64,000 bases of DNA from Amycolatopsis sp. QT-25 (GCF_029369745.1 NZ_CP120210.1:310001-374000); one strand, 5' to 3'; positions 1 to 8,664 are shown, counted from the stretch's first letter. Notes: generated by a model from the sequence alone, not told the origin. Numbers and translations: made by a program.

Positions 1-771
1 GTCAGCGGCACCGACCGGTACACGGTCCGGTTGCGCAACGTCGACGGCGAGCTGGTCGGCGAGTGCTCCTGTCCGCACGCGGCGGACGGGTTCTTCTGCA
101 AGCACTGCGTGGCCGTCGGGCTGCTGGTGCTCGAGGGCGTGGCGGACGGCGGCGCGGCGGACATCCGCGGGTACGTCGAGACGCTTTCCCACGCCGAGTT
201 GGTCGAGCTGCTGGTCGGGCACGCGAACGAGGACCCGGCGCTGTTCCGCAAACTGTCGCTCAAGGCGGGCCGCGAGGACCTCGACGCGTTGCGGCGGCAC
301 GTCGAGGGAACGTTGCGGTTGCGCGGTTTCGTCGGTTTCCAGGGCACGGTCGCGTACACCGAGAAGGTGCGCGAGGTGCTCGCCACCGCGAGGGAGCTCA
401 TGGACGGGCCGCTGCTGTGCCGCGTCATCGAGCTGGTGGTGGAGGCACTGGACTTCGTCGAGGACTCCTTCGGCGCGCTCGGCGCCGAGGTCCGGGGCGC
501 GCTCGCGTTGTACGCGGAGGCCTGCGCGGACTCGCCGCCGGAGCCCAAGGAGCTCGCGGAGTGGTTGCTGCGACTGGATCTCGACGGTTCGGGCCGCCTC
601 GACGTGAACATCGCGGACTTCACCGCGGGCCTCGGTTTCGAGGGGCTCGCGGTGTTCCGCGCCGGCGTCGAGGAGCGGTGGCGGCTCGACGACGGCGAGG
701 ACCCGTACCGCAGCCGCAAACTCCAGCGGCTGCGCGAAGGGTTCGCGGCGATGCGGAACTGGCGCGCCTAG
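1..771 (+). CDS. SWIM zinc finger protein (5' end outside window)
   Basis: The reading frame is open from the first base, so the start lies upstream of the window. Of the visible residues, C22, C24, C33 and H35 form a CxC-x8-CxH SWIM zinc-binding motif, a domain of DNA- or protein-binding proteins, often beside helicases. The rest is helical and acidic with no recognised domain. A TTG at 31 is in frame but is not needed as a start. The stop overlaps the stop of the convergent Sel1/TPR gene by 4 bases. The specific role is unknown. Confidence 0.8.
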   Translation, partial: VSGTDRYTVRLRNVDGELVGECSCPHAADGFFCKHCVAVGLLVLEGVADGGAADIRGYVETLSHAELVELLVGHANEDPALFRKLSLKAGREDLDALRRHVEGTLRLRGFVGFQGTVAYTEKVREVLATARELMDGPLLCRVIELVVEALDFVEDSFGALGAEVRGALALYAEACADSPPEPKELAEWLLRLDLDGSGRLDVNIADFTAGLGFEGLAVFRAGVEERWRLDDGEDPYRSRKLQRLREGFAAMRNWRA

Positions 772-1760
772 AACCGCTGGCGGTTGCGGTACAGCTCCTC
801 CAGATCCCGTAGCCCGGCCTGGTCGCCGGTGTCTGCGGCCGCGCGGAACCAGTACTCGGCCTCCTGGAAGTTCCCGTGGTCGGCGGCCAGCCTGCCGAGG
901 TTGGTGTACGCGGGCACGCTGCCGAGTTCCGCGGCCTTCCGGTACCAGGCGGTGGCCTCACCGGGGTCGTTCCGGTCGTTGGCCAGCACACCCAGGTTCG
1001 TCATCGCGGCGGCGTCGCCCCGTTTGGCGGCCTTGAGATACCAGCGTTCGGCGGCCTCGAGTTCGCCGCGGCGGTGCAGCACCAGACCCAGCCGGACGGC
1101 GGCTTCGGGGGCGCCGGCGGCCGCGGCCGCGTGGTAGCAGCTTTCGGCGCGCGCGAGATCGTTCCGCCGCTGCGCCCGGCGGCCGAGCTCGCACAGCGCG
1201 GAAGCGTCGGCCCCTTCCCCCGCCTTGCGCCACCACGGTTCCGCCTCGGCCGTCCGGCCGGTGTCGCAGAGCACGGCGCCGAGCGTGATCATCCCTTCGA
1301 CGTCGCCCGCCCCCGCGGCCTCGCCCGCCCAGTACTCGGCCTCTTCGAGTTCGCCGCGCCGATGCAGTGCCCGCGCCAGCTCGGCCATCGCCTCGACCCG
1401 GCCTTCGGTGGCCGCGCGTCGCCACCAGTCCTCGGCGGCGGCCGCGTCACCCCGTCGCGCACAGAGTTTTCCCAGATACGACATGGCATGCGAATCACCG
1501 GCCATCGCGGCTTCGCGGTACCAACGTTCGGCCTTTTCCGGTACGCCGCGCTCGTTCAGCAGGTGCGCCAGGTTGCCCATCGCGACCCTGTCCCCGCCCT
1601 CGGCGGCCTTCCGGAACCACGCTTCGGCCTCGTCGAGATCGCCACGCTCCAGCGCGGTGGATCCCATACGCGCCATGGCGATCACGTGTCCGCGTTCCGC
1701 GGCCTTCCGGTTCAGATAGTCGTCGACCCTGGTGTTCCACTTACGTTTTCCGGCGCCCAC
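768..1760 (-). CDS. Sel1/TPR-like repeat protein
   Basis: The product of about 330 residues is nearly all tandem 33-34-residue helical repeats, about nine, each with a pattern like AExWxRKAAExGD..AMxxLGxL. This is a Sel1/TPR solenoid, which normally acts as a protein-interaction scaffold. The GTG at 1760 is chosen because GGAAGGAG sits seven bases upstream; an earlier in-frame start at 1838 has no comparable site. There is no signal peptide or membrane segment, so it is probably cytoplasmic. The partner is unknown; no kinase or CHAT protein is adjacent. Confidence 0.8.
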   Translation of the reverse strand: MGAGKRKWNTRVDDYLNRKAAERGHVIAMARMGSTALERGDLDEAEAWFRKAAEGGDRVAMGNLAHLLNERGVPEKAERWYREAAMAGDSHAMSYLGKLCARRGDAAAAEDWWRRAATEGRVEAMAELARALHRRGELEEAEYWAGEAAGAGDVEGMITLGAVLCDTGRTAEAEPWWRKAGEGADASALCELGRRAQRRNDLARAESCYHAAAAAGAPEAAVRLGLVLHRRGELEAAERWYLKAAKRGDAAAMTNLGVLANDRNDPGEATAWYRKAAELGSVPAYTNLGRLAADHGNFQEAEYWFRAAADTGDQAGLRDLEELYRNRQRF

Positions 1761-1915
1761 AAGCCCGCTCCTTCCGGCAGCGTCCCTGGGGTGGTCGCCG
1801 CTCAGGACCCGGATGTGACAACAACTACCGGCGGTCATCGCCGTGTCGCACCCGGTTCCCCCGCCGGCCGTGGCGATACTGGGCGCTCCCCGTCCCCGTC
1901 GAGAGGAATCGCGCG

Positions 1916-2584
1916 GTGGCCACGCGTGCCCGGCAGATGACCACGACCCAGCGGCTGCTCCTGGTGATCACCCTCGCCGCCGTGGTGCTCGCGGTCTTCT
2001 GGTTCGTGAGCGGCAAGGACGACGCGCTGCGACCCAGGCCCGCGGACACGGCCAGCGCCGCCGACGCGCGCAAGCAACTGGACGAGCTCTCCGTCGCGCC
2101 GCGCGGTTCGATGGACGGCTACGACCGCAAGAAGTACCCGCATTGGGACAACCAGGGGAACAACTGCAACACCCGCGAGTTCGTGCTCAAGCGCGACGGC
2201 AAGGACGTCAAGGCCGGTCCGGACTGCGCCCCGACCGCCGGCAGCTGGACCAGCAGCTACGACGGCGAGACCTGGACCGAGCCGACCGACATCGACATCG
2301 ACCACATGGTCCCGCTCGCCCAAAGCTGGGTCTCCGGGGCGAAGTCGTGGACGGAGGAGAAGCGGCGCCAGTTCGCGAACGACCTGACGCGGCCCCAGCT
2401 GTTCGCCGTCACCGACAACGTCAACCAGGAGAAGAGCGACAAGGCGCCGGACCAGTGGAAGCCGCCGCTCGTCTCGTTCTGGTGCACCTACGCCACCGAC
2501 TGGATCACCGTGAAGCACTACTACGGCCTCACGGTCACCACCGCGGAGAAGACCGCGCTCAGCGACATGCTCGCTCGTTGCTGA
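1916..2584 (+). CDS. Secreted or membrane-anchored HNH family nuclease (DUF1524-like)
   Basis: The product of about 222 residues has one hydrophobic N-terminal segment (LLLVITLAAVVLAVFW) that should export or anchor it. The extracellular part carries DIDIDHMVPL, the DxxHxVPL core of secreted actinobacterial HNH/DUF1524 proteins, followed by an Asn-rich NxxNQEKSDK region matching the second half of the beta-beta-alpha metal site. A role in extracellular nucleic-acid cleavage is inferred. GTG 1916 is preceded by GAGAGGA; ATG 1937 is an alternative start. The gene lies divergent from the Sel1 gene. Confidence 0.78.
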   Translation: MATRARQMTTTQRLLLVITLAAVVLAVFWFVSGKDDALRPRPADTASAADARKQLDELSVAPRGSMDGYDRKKYPHWDNQGNNCNTREFVLKRDGKDVKAGPDCAPTAGSWTSSYDGETWTEPTDIDIDHMVPLAQSWVSGAKSWTEEKRRQFANDLTRPQLFAVTDNVNQEKSDKAPDQWKPPLVSFWCTYATDWITVKHYYGLTVTTAEKTALSDMLARC

Positions 2585-2612
2585 TCGGCCCGGCTTCGGG
2601 TTGGCTGGGCCC

Positions 2613-3278
2613 ATGGCGACCTTCATACTGATCCACGGCGGTGGCGGCAGCGCTTGGGACTTCCACCTCCTCGAGGCGGAGCTGGCGGGCCGCGGCCACG
2701 ACGTCGTCGCGGTGAACCTGCCGATCGACGACGAGAAGGCGGGCTTCCCCGAGCACGTCGACGCCGTCGTGAAAGCGACCGGCGACCGCCGGGACAGTGA
2801 CGACATCGTCGTGCTCGGCCATTCCTACGGCGGTTTCACCGCGCCGATCGTCGCCGGCGAGTTTTCCGCGCGGCTGCTCGTGATGCTGACGCCGATGATC
2901 CCGAAGCCGGGCGAAACACCGGCGGACTGGTGGGGCAACACGGGTTTCGAGGACGCCAAGGACCTCGGCGACGAGGAGAAATTCTTCAACGGCGTCCCCG
3001 CGGACATCGTCGCGGAAGCGGGCTCGCACGGCCGGAACCAGGTCAGCGCCGAATGGGGACAGCCGTGGCCGCTGGAAAAATGGCCGGACGTCCCGACGAA
3101 GGTTCTCATCGCGCGCGAAGACCGCTTCTTCACGCCCGAATTCCAACGCCGGGTCGTCCAGGACAGGCTCGGGTTCGCGCCCGACGAGATCGACGGCTCC
3201 CACTCCGTGTCCTTGAGCCACCCGAGAGCACTGGCGGACCGGCTGGAGTCCTATCTCACCAGCGATCCAGCCGCATGA
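2613..3278 (+). CDS. Alpha/beta hydrolase
   Basis: This 221-residue protein has an N-terminal FILIHGGGGSAWDF oxyanion-hole strand, the nucleophile elbow GHSYGG (Ser near residue 74) and a late histidine in DGSHSVSLSHP, so a Ser-Asp-His triad is likely. It resembles small esterase-like hydrolases of the salicylate esterase/AB hydrolase group; the substrate cannot be read from sequence. ATG 2613 places the first strand at the N terminus as usual; no strong ribosome site is seen. Its end overlaps the convergent nitroreductase gene by 23 bases. Confidence 0.8.
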   Translation: MATFILIHGGGGSAWDFHLLEAELAGRGHDVVAVNLPIDDEKAGFPEHVDAVVKATGDRRDSDDIVVLGHSYGGFTAPIVAGEFSARLLVMLTPMIPKPGETPADWWGNTGFEDAKDLGDEEKFFNGVPADIVAEAGSHGRNQVSAEWGQPWPLEKWPDVPTKVLIAREDRFFTPEFQRRVVQDRLGFAPDEIDGSHSVSLSHPRALADRLESYLTSDPAA

Positions 3279-3891
3279 CCTCTTCGAGCGGCCGACGCGC
3301 GGCGGGCTTGAAGGTGTCGCCGGTGTAGAACGCCGTCGGGATGAGCGCGGCCTGGTGCACGTTCTCCGGCAGGCCGAGGATCTCCGCGGCCTCCCTCTCG
3401 TACGCGAGGTGCAGTGTCGTCCACGCCGTGCCGAGCGTGACCGCCCGCGCCGCGAGCATGTAGCTCCACACCGCCGGCAGCAGGTTCCCCCACAGCCCGG
3501 CCTGGTTGCCGGCGGGCAGTTCGGCGCTGTTCGTCTCCAGGCACGGGATGACGTGGACGGGCACCTCGCCCATCCGGTCGGCCAGGTACTCGACGCTGGA
3601 ACCGACGCGCTTCTGCACCTTCGACCGTTCGGGGTCGTCGGCGAACAGCTTCCCGGCGGCGTTCGGGGAATCCAGGTAATCGCGGCACGCCCGCCGATAG
3701 AGCTTCCCGAGTTCGGCCCGCTGCCCGGGATCGGTGATCACGAGCCAGTGCCAGCGCTGCGAGTTCGAGCCGCTCGGCGCCTGCAACGCGACCTGCAGGG
3801 CGTGCTTCACCAGTTCGAGGGGGACCGGCCGGGCCAGGTCCAGTCGTTTGCGGACGGTTCGGGTGGTCGTGAGCAGCTCTTCGGGCGTCAT
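3256..3891 (-). CDS. Nitroreductase family protein
   Basis: The 211-residue protein has the FMN-binding nitroreductase pattern: an early Arg-rich TTTRTVRKRLD segment and an APSGSNSQRWHW FMN loop (about residues 37-48). A later GLWGNLLPAVWSYMLAARAVTLGTAW helix is followed by GLPENVHQAALIPTAF. Family members reduce nitro compounds, quinones or enones with NAD(P)H. The start at 3891 fits the family length, although the ribosome site is weak. A MarR gene is divergent 139 bases away and could regulate it; that link is inference. Confidence 0.85.
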   Translation of the reverse strand: MTPEELLTTTRTVRKRLDLARPVPLELVKHALQVALQAPSGSNSQRWHWLVITDPGQRAELGKLYRRACRDYLDSPNAAGKLFADDPERSKVQKRVGSSVEYLADRMGEVPVHVIPCLETNSAELPAGNQAGLWGNLLPAVWSYMLAARAVTLGTAWTTLHLAYEREAAEILGLPENVHQAALIPTAFYTGDTFKPAARRPLEEVMRLDRW

Positions 3892-4030
3892 CCGGCGATT
3901 ATGTCGTTCTTTGCCTGTCGGTGAACCCCGGCCGCGACCGACGCCGGCAGGGCCCTGGTCGAGCACGTCCCCGGCGCCGCCGTCGGGTCGTTATGATCCG
4001 CTGGTGGGAAGGCCGCCGCGCGAACGAGGG

Positions 4031-4507
4031 ATGGGTACCTTGTTGCGGCATGTCCTCGAACTGACCGAGGCGGACGTCTCCGCGTTCTTCGAGGACATCG
4101 GGCTGGGGGACTACCGCCCGCGGTTCACGCCGTTCGTCCGCGCCCTCGTCACGCACGGCCCGCTGCCCATCCGCGATCTCGCCCACGAAGTCGGCGTGAC
4201 GCATTCCGCGGCCAGCCAGACCATCGCGCAGATGGCGCGCCAAGACCTCGTCTCGCTCCGGCCGGGGACCGACGCGCGGCAGAGAGTCGTTTCGCTGACC
4301 GAGAAGACGCGCCGTCTGATGCCGACACTCGAAGCGGAGTGGGCCGCGACCAGCGCCGCGGCCGCACAGCTGGAAGCCGAGCTGCCGTATCCGCTCAGGG
4401 AAGTGCTGGTCGCCGCCGTGGAGGCCTTGGAGCGGAAGCCGCTCCGGGAGCGCATCGCCGAAGCGGACGCCGCGCTCAGGCCGGGGTGTCGGCCCGGTCC
4501 ACCCTGA
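4031..4507 (+). CDS. MarR family transcriptional regulator
   Basis: The 158-residue protein has a winged helix: IRDLAHEVGVTHSAASQTIAQMARQDLV is the helix-turn-helix and PGTDARQRVVSLTEKTRRL the wing. MarR proteins are dimeric repressors that often sense phenolics or oxidants. It is divergent from the nitroreductase, its most likely target. ATG 4031 is used; GTG 4004 is in frame and possible because GAGGG lies immediately before ATG 4031, too close to serve it. The end overlaps the convergent RsbW-like gene by 32 bases. Confidence 0.78.
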   Translation: MGTLLRHVLELTEADVSAFFEDIGLGDYRPRFTPFVRALVTHGPLPIRDLAHEVGVTHSAASQTIAQMARQDLVSLRPGTDARQRVVSLTEKTRRLMPTLEAEWAATSAAAAQLEAELPYPLREVLVAAVEALERKPLRERIAEADAALRPGCRPGPP

Positions 4508-4901
4508 ACACGGCCCAGACGTACTTCCCGCCGGGGCAAAGCTCGTGTCCCCAGTCTTCGGACAACGCGTGCACGAGCTGAAGACCGCGGCTGCGCGCCG
4601 CCATCGGCGACGGCTCCTTCAGCTTCGGCCGCCCCGACCCGGAATCGAAGACCCGCAGAGTGAGCCTGTCGTCGGCGTACTCGACCTCGAGCCTGTCCGG
4701 CTTGTCGCCGTGCTCGAAAGCGTTGGTGACCATTTCGGAGGTCGCCAGCAGGACGTCGTCGACAGCCGGGCCGTCGAGACCGAGGCCGGCCATCGTCGTC
4801 CGCACCGCCTGCCGCGCGACGGCCGGGGCCGTCACATCGACCGGCAAGGGGAGGGAGACCACCGGCAACGATCCCTCCGATCGTGTCCTGGACATCGTCA
4901 T
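4476..4901 (-). CDS. RsbW-like ATP-binding protein (anti-sigma/serine kinase fold)
   Basis: The 141-residue product has the GHKL/HATPase_c2 fold of RsbW and SpoIIAB. SEMVTNAFEHG is the N box, and DSGSGRPKL is the G1-like ATP lid region, with a final SRGLQLVHALSEDWGHE segment. Such proteins bind a sigma factor or phosphorylate a STAS antagonist. ATG 4901 follows GGGGAGG at good spacing. It is the last gene of a three-gene minus-strand operon (RsbW-like, sigma, RsbW-like). Two different kinases around one sigma factor suggest distinct inputs, which is inference. Confidence 0.82.
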   Translation of the reverse strand: MTMSRTRSEGSLPVVSLPLPVDVTAPAVARQAVRTTMAGLGLDGPAVDDVLLATSEMVTNAFEHGDKPDRLEVEYADDRLTLRVFDSGSGRPKLKEPSPMAARSRGLQLVHALSEDWGHELCPGGKYVWAVFRVDRADTPA

Positions 4902-4979
4902 GGTTTCCGCACCTCCCCTCACGAGAGACTCCCAGATCCGTTGCTCGCCTCCCAATTACCCACCAGCGCCGAGGTCGAA

Positions 4980-5753
4980 TCAGATTCCTTCGGAGAGTTC
5001 TGTCTCGGTCAGTCCTTCGCGCAACTTCTTCAGCGTGGAGGCCAGTAGCCGCGACACCTGCATCTGGGACACCCCGACCCGGCGCGCGATGTCCGACTGG
5101 CTCATCCCCGAACCGAACCGCAGCGCGACGATCTTGCGCTCTCGGTCGGGCAGCCGTTCCAGCATCGGCCGCAGCGCCTCGCGCAGCTCCGCCTGGCTCA
5201 GATTGGCGTCCGACTCGCCGAAGCGGGTGTGCGCCGAGTTCTCCAGGAGGTTGTCCAGCGAGGCCCCGTACCGGCCCTGGCCGGCGCGGAGACCCTCGTA
5301 GACCTCGTCGATCGGGACGCCGAGATGGGCGGCGATCTCACTGGGCTTCGGCGCGCGGGAAAGCCGGACGGTCAGCTCCTCGCGCACGGCCGAGATGTTC
5401 GCGTTCAGCTCCTTGAGCCGCCGCGGCACCCGGACCGACCAGCTGTTGTCACGGAAGTGGTGCCGTAGCTCCCCGGAGATGGTCGGGACCGCGAAGGCCA
5501 GGAAGTCACTGCCCTGGCCGGGATCGAACCGGTCGACGGCGTGGATCAGGCCGATCGTCGCGATCTGGACCAGATCCTCCATCGACTCGTCCCGGTTGCG
5601 GAACTTGCGCGCCAGATTGCGCGCCAGCTCCAGATGAGCGCGCACGAGCTCGTCTCGGAGCCCCTCTCGCTCGGGCGCGTCCGGTGGCAACGCGCACATG
5701 CGCTCGAACAGGGCCGGAACGTCCCCGCCGTCTCGCCCGACGGGTGCCGTCAC
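4980..5753 (-). CDS. RNA polymerase sigma factor, SigB/SigF/SigG subfamily
   Basis: The 257-residue protein has region 2 (LVQIATIGLIHAVDRFDP and FAVPTISGELRHHFRD), region 3 and region 4.2 (GMSQSDIARRVGVSQMQVSRLL), the exact layout of SigF-type stress sigma factors. It directs RNA polymerase to GTTT-(N15-16)-GGGTA-like promoters in related bacteria. The GTG start overlaps the stop of the upstream RsbW-like gene in GTGA, so the two are translationally coupled, the usual arrangement for a sigma factor and its anti-sigma partner. A candidate self-type promoter lies at 6212-6237. Confidence 0.92.
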   Translation of the reverse strand: MTAPVGRDGGDVPALFERMCALPPDAPEREGLRDELVRAHLELARNLARKFRNRDESMEDLVQIATIGLIHAVDRFDPGQGSDFLAFAVPTISGELRHHFRDNSWSVRVPRRLKELNANISAVREELTVRLSRAPKPSEIAAHLGVPIDEVYEGLRAGQGRYGASLDNLLENSAHTRFGESDANLSQAELREALRPMLERLPDRERKIVALRFGSGMSQSDIARRVGVSQMQVSRLLASTLKKLREGLTETELSEGI

Positions 5754-6166
5754 GGCCGGGCCGCCTCGCTCTCCCGGACGAGCTCCACCCTGGACAGGTA
5801 GCCGCCGTCGGCCGGGACGACACTCCGCCGCGCGGACGTCGCCAGCGCGGTGAGCAACTGCCAGGACAGGCCGGTCTCGTCGTCGGGTTCCGGAGAGTCG
5901 GAGACGACCGAGACGGTCACCTCGATCCGCCCGTCCTTCCACGAGAAAACGCAGTTCAGCCGACCGTCGGCGGCGGAGGGAAGCAGCATGGAGCAGGCCT
6001 CGTCCACCGCCATCCGGAGATCTTCGACGGCGTCCAGATCGAAGTCCTGGCGCATCGCGATATCCGCGACGATCGTCCGGAGAGTCGGCACCACATGCGG
6101 TACCGCGGCCGTGCGAACCTCGATGAGTTGAGCGCCCTCCCCGCCGGGCGGGGTGTTGTCCACCAC
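5750..6166 (-). CDS. RsbW-like anti-sigma factor
   Basis: The 138-residue protein resembles the serine-protein kinase and anti-sigma factors RsbW/UsfX. LRMAVDEACSMLL is an N-box-like helix in which the usual Asn is replaced (DEAC), and GLSWQLLTALA is near the C terminus. GTG 6166 follows GGAAGGA. It is coupled to the SigF-like gene by a 4-base overlap, making it the cognate inhibitor. The STAS protein at 6833-7186 is a plausible antagonist. The degenerate N box may mean weak kinase activity; that is inference from the sequence only. Confidence 0.82.
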   Translation of the reverse strand: MVDNTPPGGEGAQLIEVRTAAVPHVVPTLRTIVADIAMRQDFDLDAVEDLRMAVDEACSMLLPSAADGRLNCVFSWKDGRIEVTVSVVSDSPEPDDETGLSWQLLTALATSARRSVVPADGGYLSRVELVRESEAARP

Positions 6167-6211
6167 GTGTGTTCCTTCCTCGAGCAGCGCTGCCGGTCCG
6201 GTGCTGGATCA

Positions 6212-6237
6212 CTTCCCTGGGGGTGAGCAAACCAAAC
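6212..6237 (-). promoter_or_regulatory. Candidate SigF-type promoter of the sigma operon
   Basis: Read on the minus strand the site is GTTT, 16 bases, GGGAAG, close to the SigF/SigB pattern GTTT-N15-17-GGGTAT. It ends about 45 bases upstream of the first gene of the operon, which fits autoregulation. The -10 element has two mismatches, so this is suggestive only. Confidence 0.35.
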
Positions 6238-6241
6238 CCAC

Positions 6242-6267
6242 GTTTGACCCGTGCAGGGGGCGGGCAT
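6242..6267 (+). promoter_or_regulatory. Candidate SigF-type promoter of the WhiB gene
   Basis: GTTT at 6242-6245, a 16-base spacer and GGGCAT at 6262-6267 resemble a SigF/SigB promoter and point toward the WhiB gene 42 bases downstream. It is arranged back to back with the similar minus-strand element. Confidence 0.35.
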
Positions 6268-6309
6268 GTAACCCGCGACAAACGATCTCCTGGGAAGGCG
6301 GGGACCGAC

Positions 6310-6618
6310 ATGGCTGACGTGAGCCGGCTGCCGAACGTGGTGGCGGAAGAGTGGGATTGGCAGCTCCGTGGGTCGTGCCGAGGCGCCGACAGCAGCTTGT
6401 TCTTCCACACGGACAACGAGCGTGGATCCGCCCGCGAGCGACGCGAATCGCGGGCCAAGGCCATCTGCCAGACCTGCCCCGTGCTGGCGCAGTGCCGTAA
6501 GCACGCGCTCGCGGTCCAGGAGCCCTATGGCATCTGGGGTGGTCTCGGCGAGATCGAGCGCCGCGAGCTGTTCCTCCGGGAACGCCGCGCCGGGCGCAAG
6601 GCGTTGACCGCGCATTGA
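6310..6618 (+). CDS. whiB3: WhiB-family iron-sulfur regulator, WhiB3/WhiD-like
   Basis: The 102-residue protein has the four cluster cysteines of WhiB proteins (GSCRGADS, then CQTCPVLAQC), the turn motif GIWGGL, and a basic C terminus (RERRAGRKAL). The opening MADVSRLPN and the DSSLFFHTDNERG stretch match WhiB3/WhiD, which bind a 4Fe-4S cluster and partner with the principal sigma factor to control redox response or sporulation. ATG 6310 follows GGGAAGGCGGGG. The orthology call is by eye; another WhiB paralogue cannot be excluded. Confidence 0.85.
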   Translation: MADVSRLPNVVAEEWDWQLRGSCRGADSSLFFHTDNERGSARERRESRAKAICQTCPVLAQCRKHALAVQEPYGIWGGLGEIERRELFLRERRAGRKALTAH

Positions 6619-6832
6619 GCGCGTCCCGGGCACCGGTCGGCGACGCGCGCGATGGCGATCGTGGCGCCCCGTCCGTACTGGGTTAGGGTTGGGGCTGTCG
6701 TTGCGGGAACAGCCAAGCCAACCCGCCGAAGAAGAGCGGGCGTCCGTGTCCGGACTGGGCGCGGCCGCCGCTTGAGACCCCGGGCGCGTTCCGGCGCTGA
6801 GCGTCGGTTCTCACCTGATGAGGAGAATGTGC

Positions 6833-7186
6833 ATGCCCGCAGCGGACCAGAACACCACGCCGCCCGGTTTCAGCATCACGCTGGACGCCGAGGCGTCTGA
6901 ACCGCGTGTGGTGGTCACCGGTGAGCTCGACCTGCTGACGAGCCCGCAGCTTCAGGAAACCCTCGGAGCCCTGATCACCGAGAAACCTTCGGGCCGGGTG
7001 GTCGCCGACCTGACCGGCGTGACCTTCTTCGACTCCTCCGCGCTGAACGTGGTGCTCCAGGCACAGCGCCAGGCCGCCGAGAAGGCGGTCGAACTCGAAG
7101 TCGTGCCCAGCCCGCAGGTGAGCCGAGTGATCGAGCTCACCGGCGTCGCCGAGCACCTCAGCGTGTCGGAAGAGCCCCCCGCCTGA
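6833..7186 (+). CDS. STAS-domain anti-sigma factor antagonist
   Basis: The 117-residue protein is a single STAS domain: VVVTGELDLLTSPQL near the start and VTFFDSSALNVVLQA in the middle. The DSSAL serine is the residue normally phosphorylated by an RsbW-type kinase. When unphosphorylated, such proteins bind the kinase and release the sigma factor. ATG 6833 follows AGGAG. Its position beside the sigma/RsbW operon and WhiB gene suggests it belongs to that switch. Confidence 0.9.
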   Translation: MPAADQNTTPPGFSITLDAEASEPRVVVTGELDLLTSPQLQETLGALITEKPSGRVVADLTGVTFFDSSALNVVLQAQRQAAEKAVELEVVPSPQVSRVIELTGVAEHLSVSEEPPA

Positions 7187-7237
7187 TCCCCCGCTACGGT
7201 CGTGGGCTCGTGATCCGCGACCTCTGGGGGCAGCACG

Positions 7238-8026
7238 ATGATGGGGCGGACGCATGCCCTGACCGGTTGGTGCGCGGGGCTCGCCCTCGCACCCGTGGTC
7301 GGCGCGGGCACGGTGCACCAAGCGGTCGTGTTCGCCGCGACCACGGCCGGCTTCGCCCTCCTGCCGGACCTCGACCACCCGGGCGCTCGCGCGTCGAAGC
7401 TGCTCGGCTGGTTCACCGGCGCGATCTCGTGGCTGCTTCGCCGGGTGTCGGCGGCTCTCTACGCACTGACCAAGGGACCTCGGGACGAGAAGGTGTCCGG
7501 TAAGCACCGGCATCTCTCGCACACCGTACTGTTCGCCGTGGGCCTCGGTTTCCTGACCTCCTGGGGCACCACCGAAGGCGGGCCCTGGGCGGTGTTCGGC
7601 GTCGTCGTCCTCGGCCTCCTGCTCGCGGAAGGCGCGCTCGGCGACTGGCTGCTGCCGGTCAGCGGCGCCGCGGTCGCGTGGTGGGTGTGGACCGCCCCGC
7701 CGGACAAGGTGGCGCAACTCACGGAGATCTCCGGCTGGCTCGGCATCGCCGTCGCGGCGGGATGTTTCGTGCACTGCCTCGGGGACTCGCTGACCGAGTC
7801 CGGCTGCCCGTTCCTGTTCCCGATCCCCATCGCGGGCGAGACCTGGTACGAGATCCGGCCGCCGAAGCCGCTGCGGTTCCGCACCGGCAAGAACGTGGAG
7901 AACCGGCTGATCTTCCCGGTGTTCGCGGTCGCCGCGGTGGTGCTGATCCCCGGTGTCCGGGATTACCTGTTCACCACGATCCACGGACTGCTCACCCCGG
8001 AGGGCACCCAGACCGCGGTGCGGTGA
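7238..8026 (+). CDS. Membrane-bound metal-dependent hydrolase (YdjM/DUF457-like)
   Basis: The 262-residue integral membrane protein has the DUF457 pattern. THALTGWCAGL is at the N terminus and LLPDLDHPGARASKLLG is an acidic metal-ligand segment. KHRHLSHTVLFA carries paired histidines, and HCLGDSLTESGCPFLFP lies near the end. Several hydrophobic segments separate these motifs. The family includes E. coli YdjM; the substrate is unknown and phospholipase-like chemistry is only predicted. It is not obviously part of the sigma module. Confidence 0.8.
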   Translation: MMGRTHALTGWCAGLALAPVVGAGTVHQAVVFAATTAGFALLPDLDHPGARASKLLGWFTGAISWLLRRVSAALYALTKGPRDEKVSGKHRHLSHTVLFAVGLGFLTSWGTTEGGPWAVFGVVVLGLLLAEGALGDWLLPVSGAAVAWWVWTAPPDKVAQLTEISGWLGIAVAAGCFVHCLGDSLTESGCPFLFPIPIAGETWYEIRPPKPLRFRTGKNVENRLIFPVFAVAAVVLIPGVRDYLFTTIHGLLTPEGTQTAVR

Positions 8027-8088
8027 GGAATGCCCTTACCGCCGGTGGCGTTGAATCGGAACGCCTGACCGGTCGAGGAGGGGAAGCA

Positions 8089-8664
8089 GTGGACAAGCCC
8101 GTGCTGCGCGCCGACGCGCGACGCAACCGAGCGAAGGTGCTCGCAGCCGCCGAAGAGGCCTTCGCCGTCAACGGCCTCGCCGTCCCCCTCGACGAGATCG
8201 CCCGCATCGCCGGTGTCGGCGCGGGCACGGTGTACCGGCATTTCCCCAGCAAGGAAGCGCTCTTCCAGGCCGTCGTCCTCGACCGGCTCGAGCAGTTCGC
8301 CAAGGAAGCACGCGGCCTGCTGACCGCCGAAGACCCCGGTGAAGCGTTCTTCGGCTTCTTCACCCGCGTCGTCCAGCAGGTGTCCCGTGATCGGGCGTTG
8401 TGCGACGCGCTCGCCGAGACGACCGGCCTGGGGTTCAAAACGAACGCGGGCAACGACTTCCGGTCGGCGACGCAGGCGTTGCTGACGCGGGCACAGGCCG
8501 CGGGGGCGGTGCGCGAGGACATCGACGGTGACGACCTGCGCGCCCTGATCGCCGGTTGCCTCGCCGCGGAGCGGTATTCGCTGGAGGAACGCCACCTAGT
8601 GCGAGTGGTGATCGACGGCTTGCGCACCTCCCACCCATCTTGCACGCTGCGTAACAAAACGTAA
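8089..8664 (+). CDS. TetR family transcriptional regulator
   Basis: This 191-residue protein has a typical TetR N terminus: RRNRAKVLAAAEEAFA, LDEIARIAGVGAGTVYRHFPSKEALF (helix-turn-helix, about residues 32-57). The C-terminal ligand domain is helical and variable. GTG 8089 follows GAGGAGGGG. No divergent gene is available as an obvious target, so the regulon is unknown. The C terminus ends in a Cys-containing basic tail. Confidence 0.88.
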   Translation: MDKPVLRADARRNRAKVLAAAEEAFAVNGLAVPLDEIARIAGVGAGTVYRHFPSKEALFQAVVLDRLEQFAKEARGLLTAEDPGEAFFGFFTRVVQQVSRDRALCDALAETTGLGFKTNAGNDFRSATQALLTRAQAAGAVREDIDGDDLRALIAGCLAAERYSLEERHLVRVVIDGLRTSHPSCTLRNKT

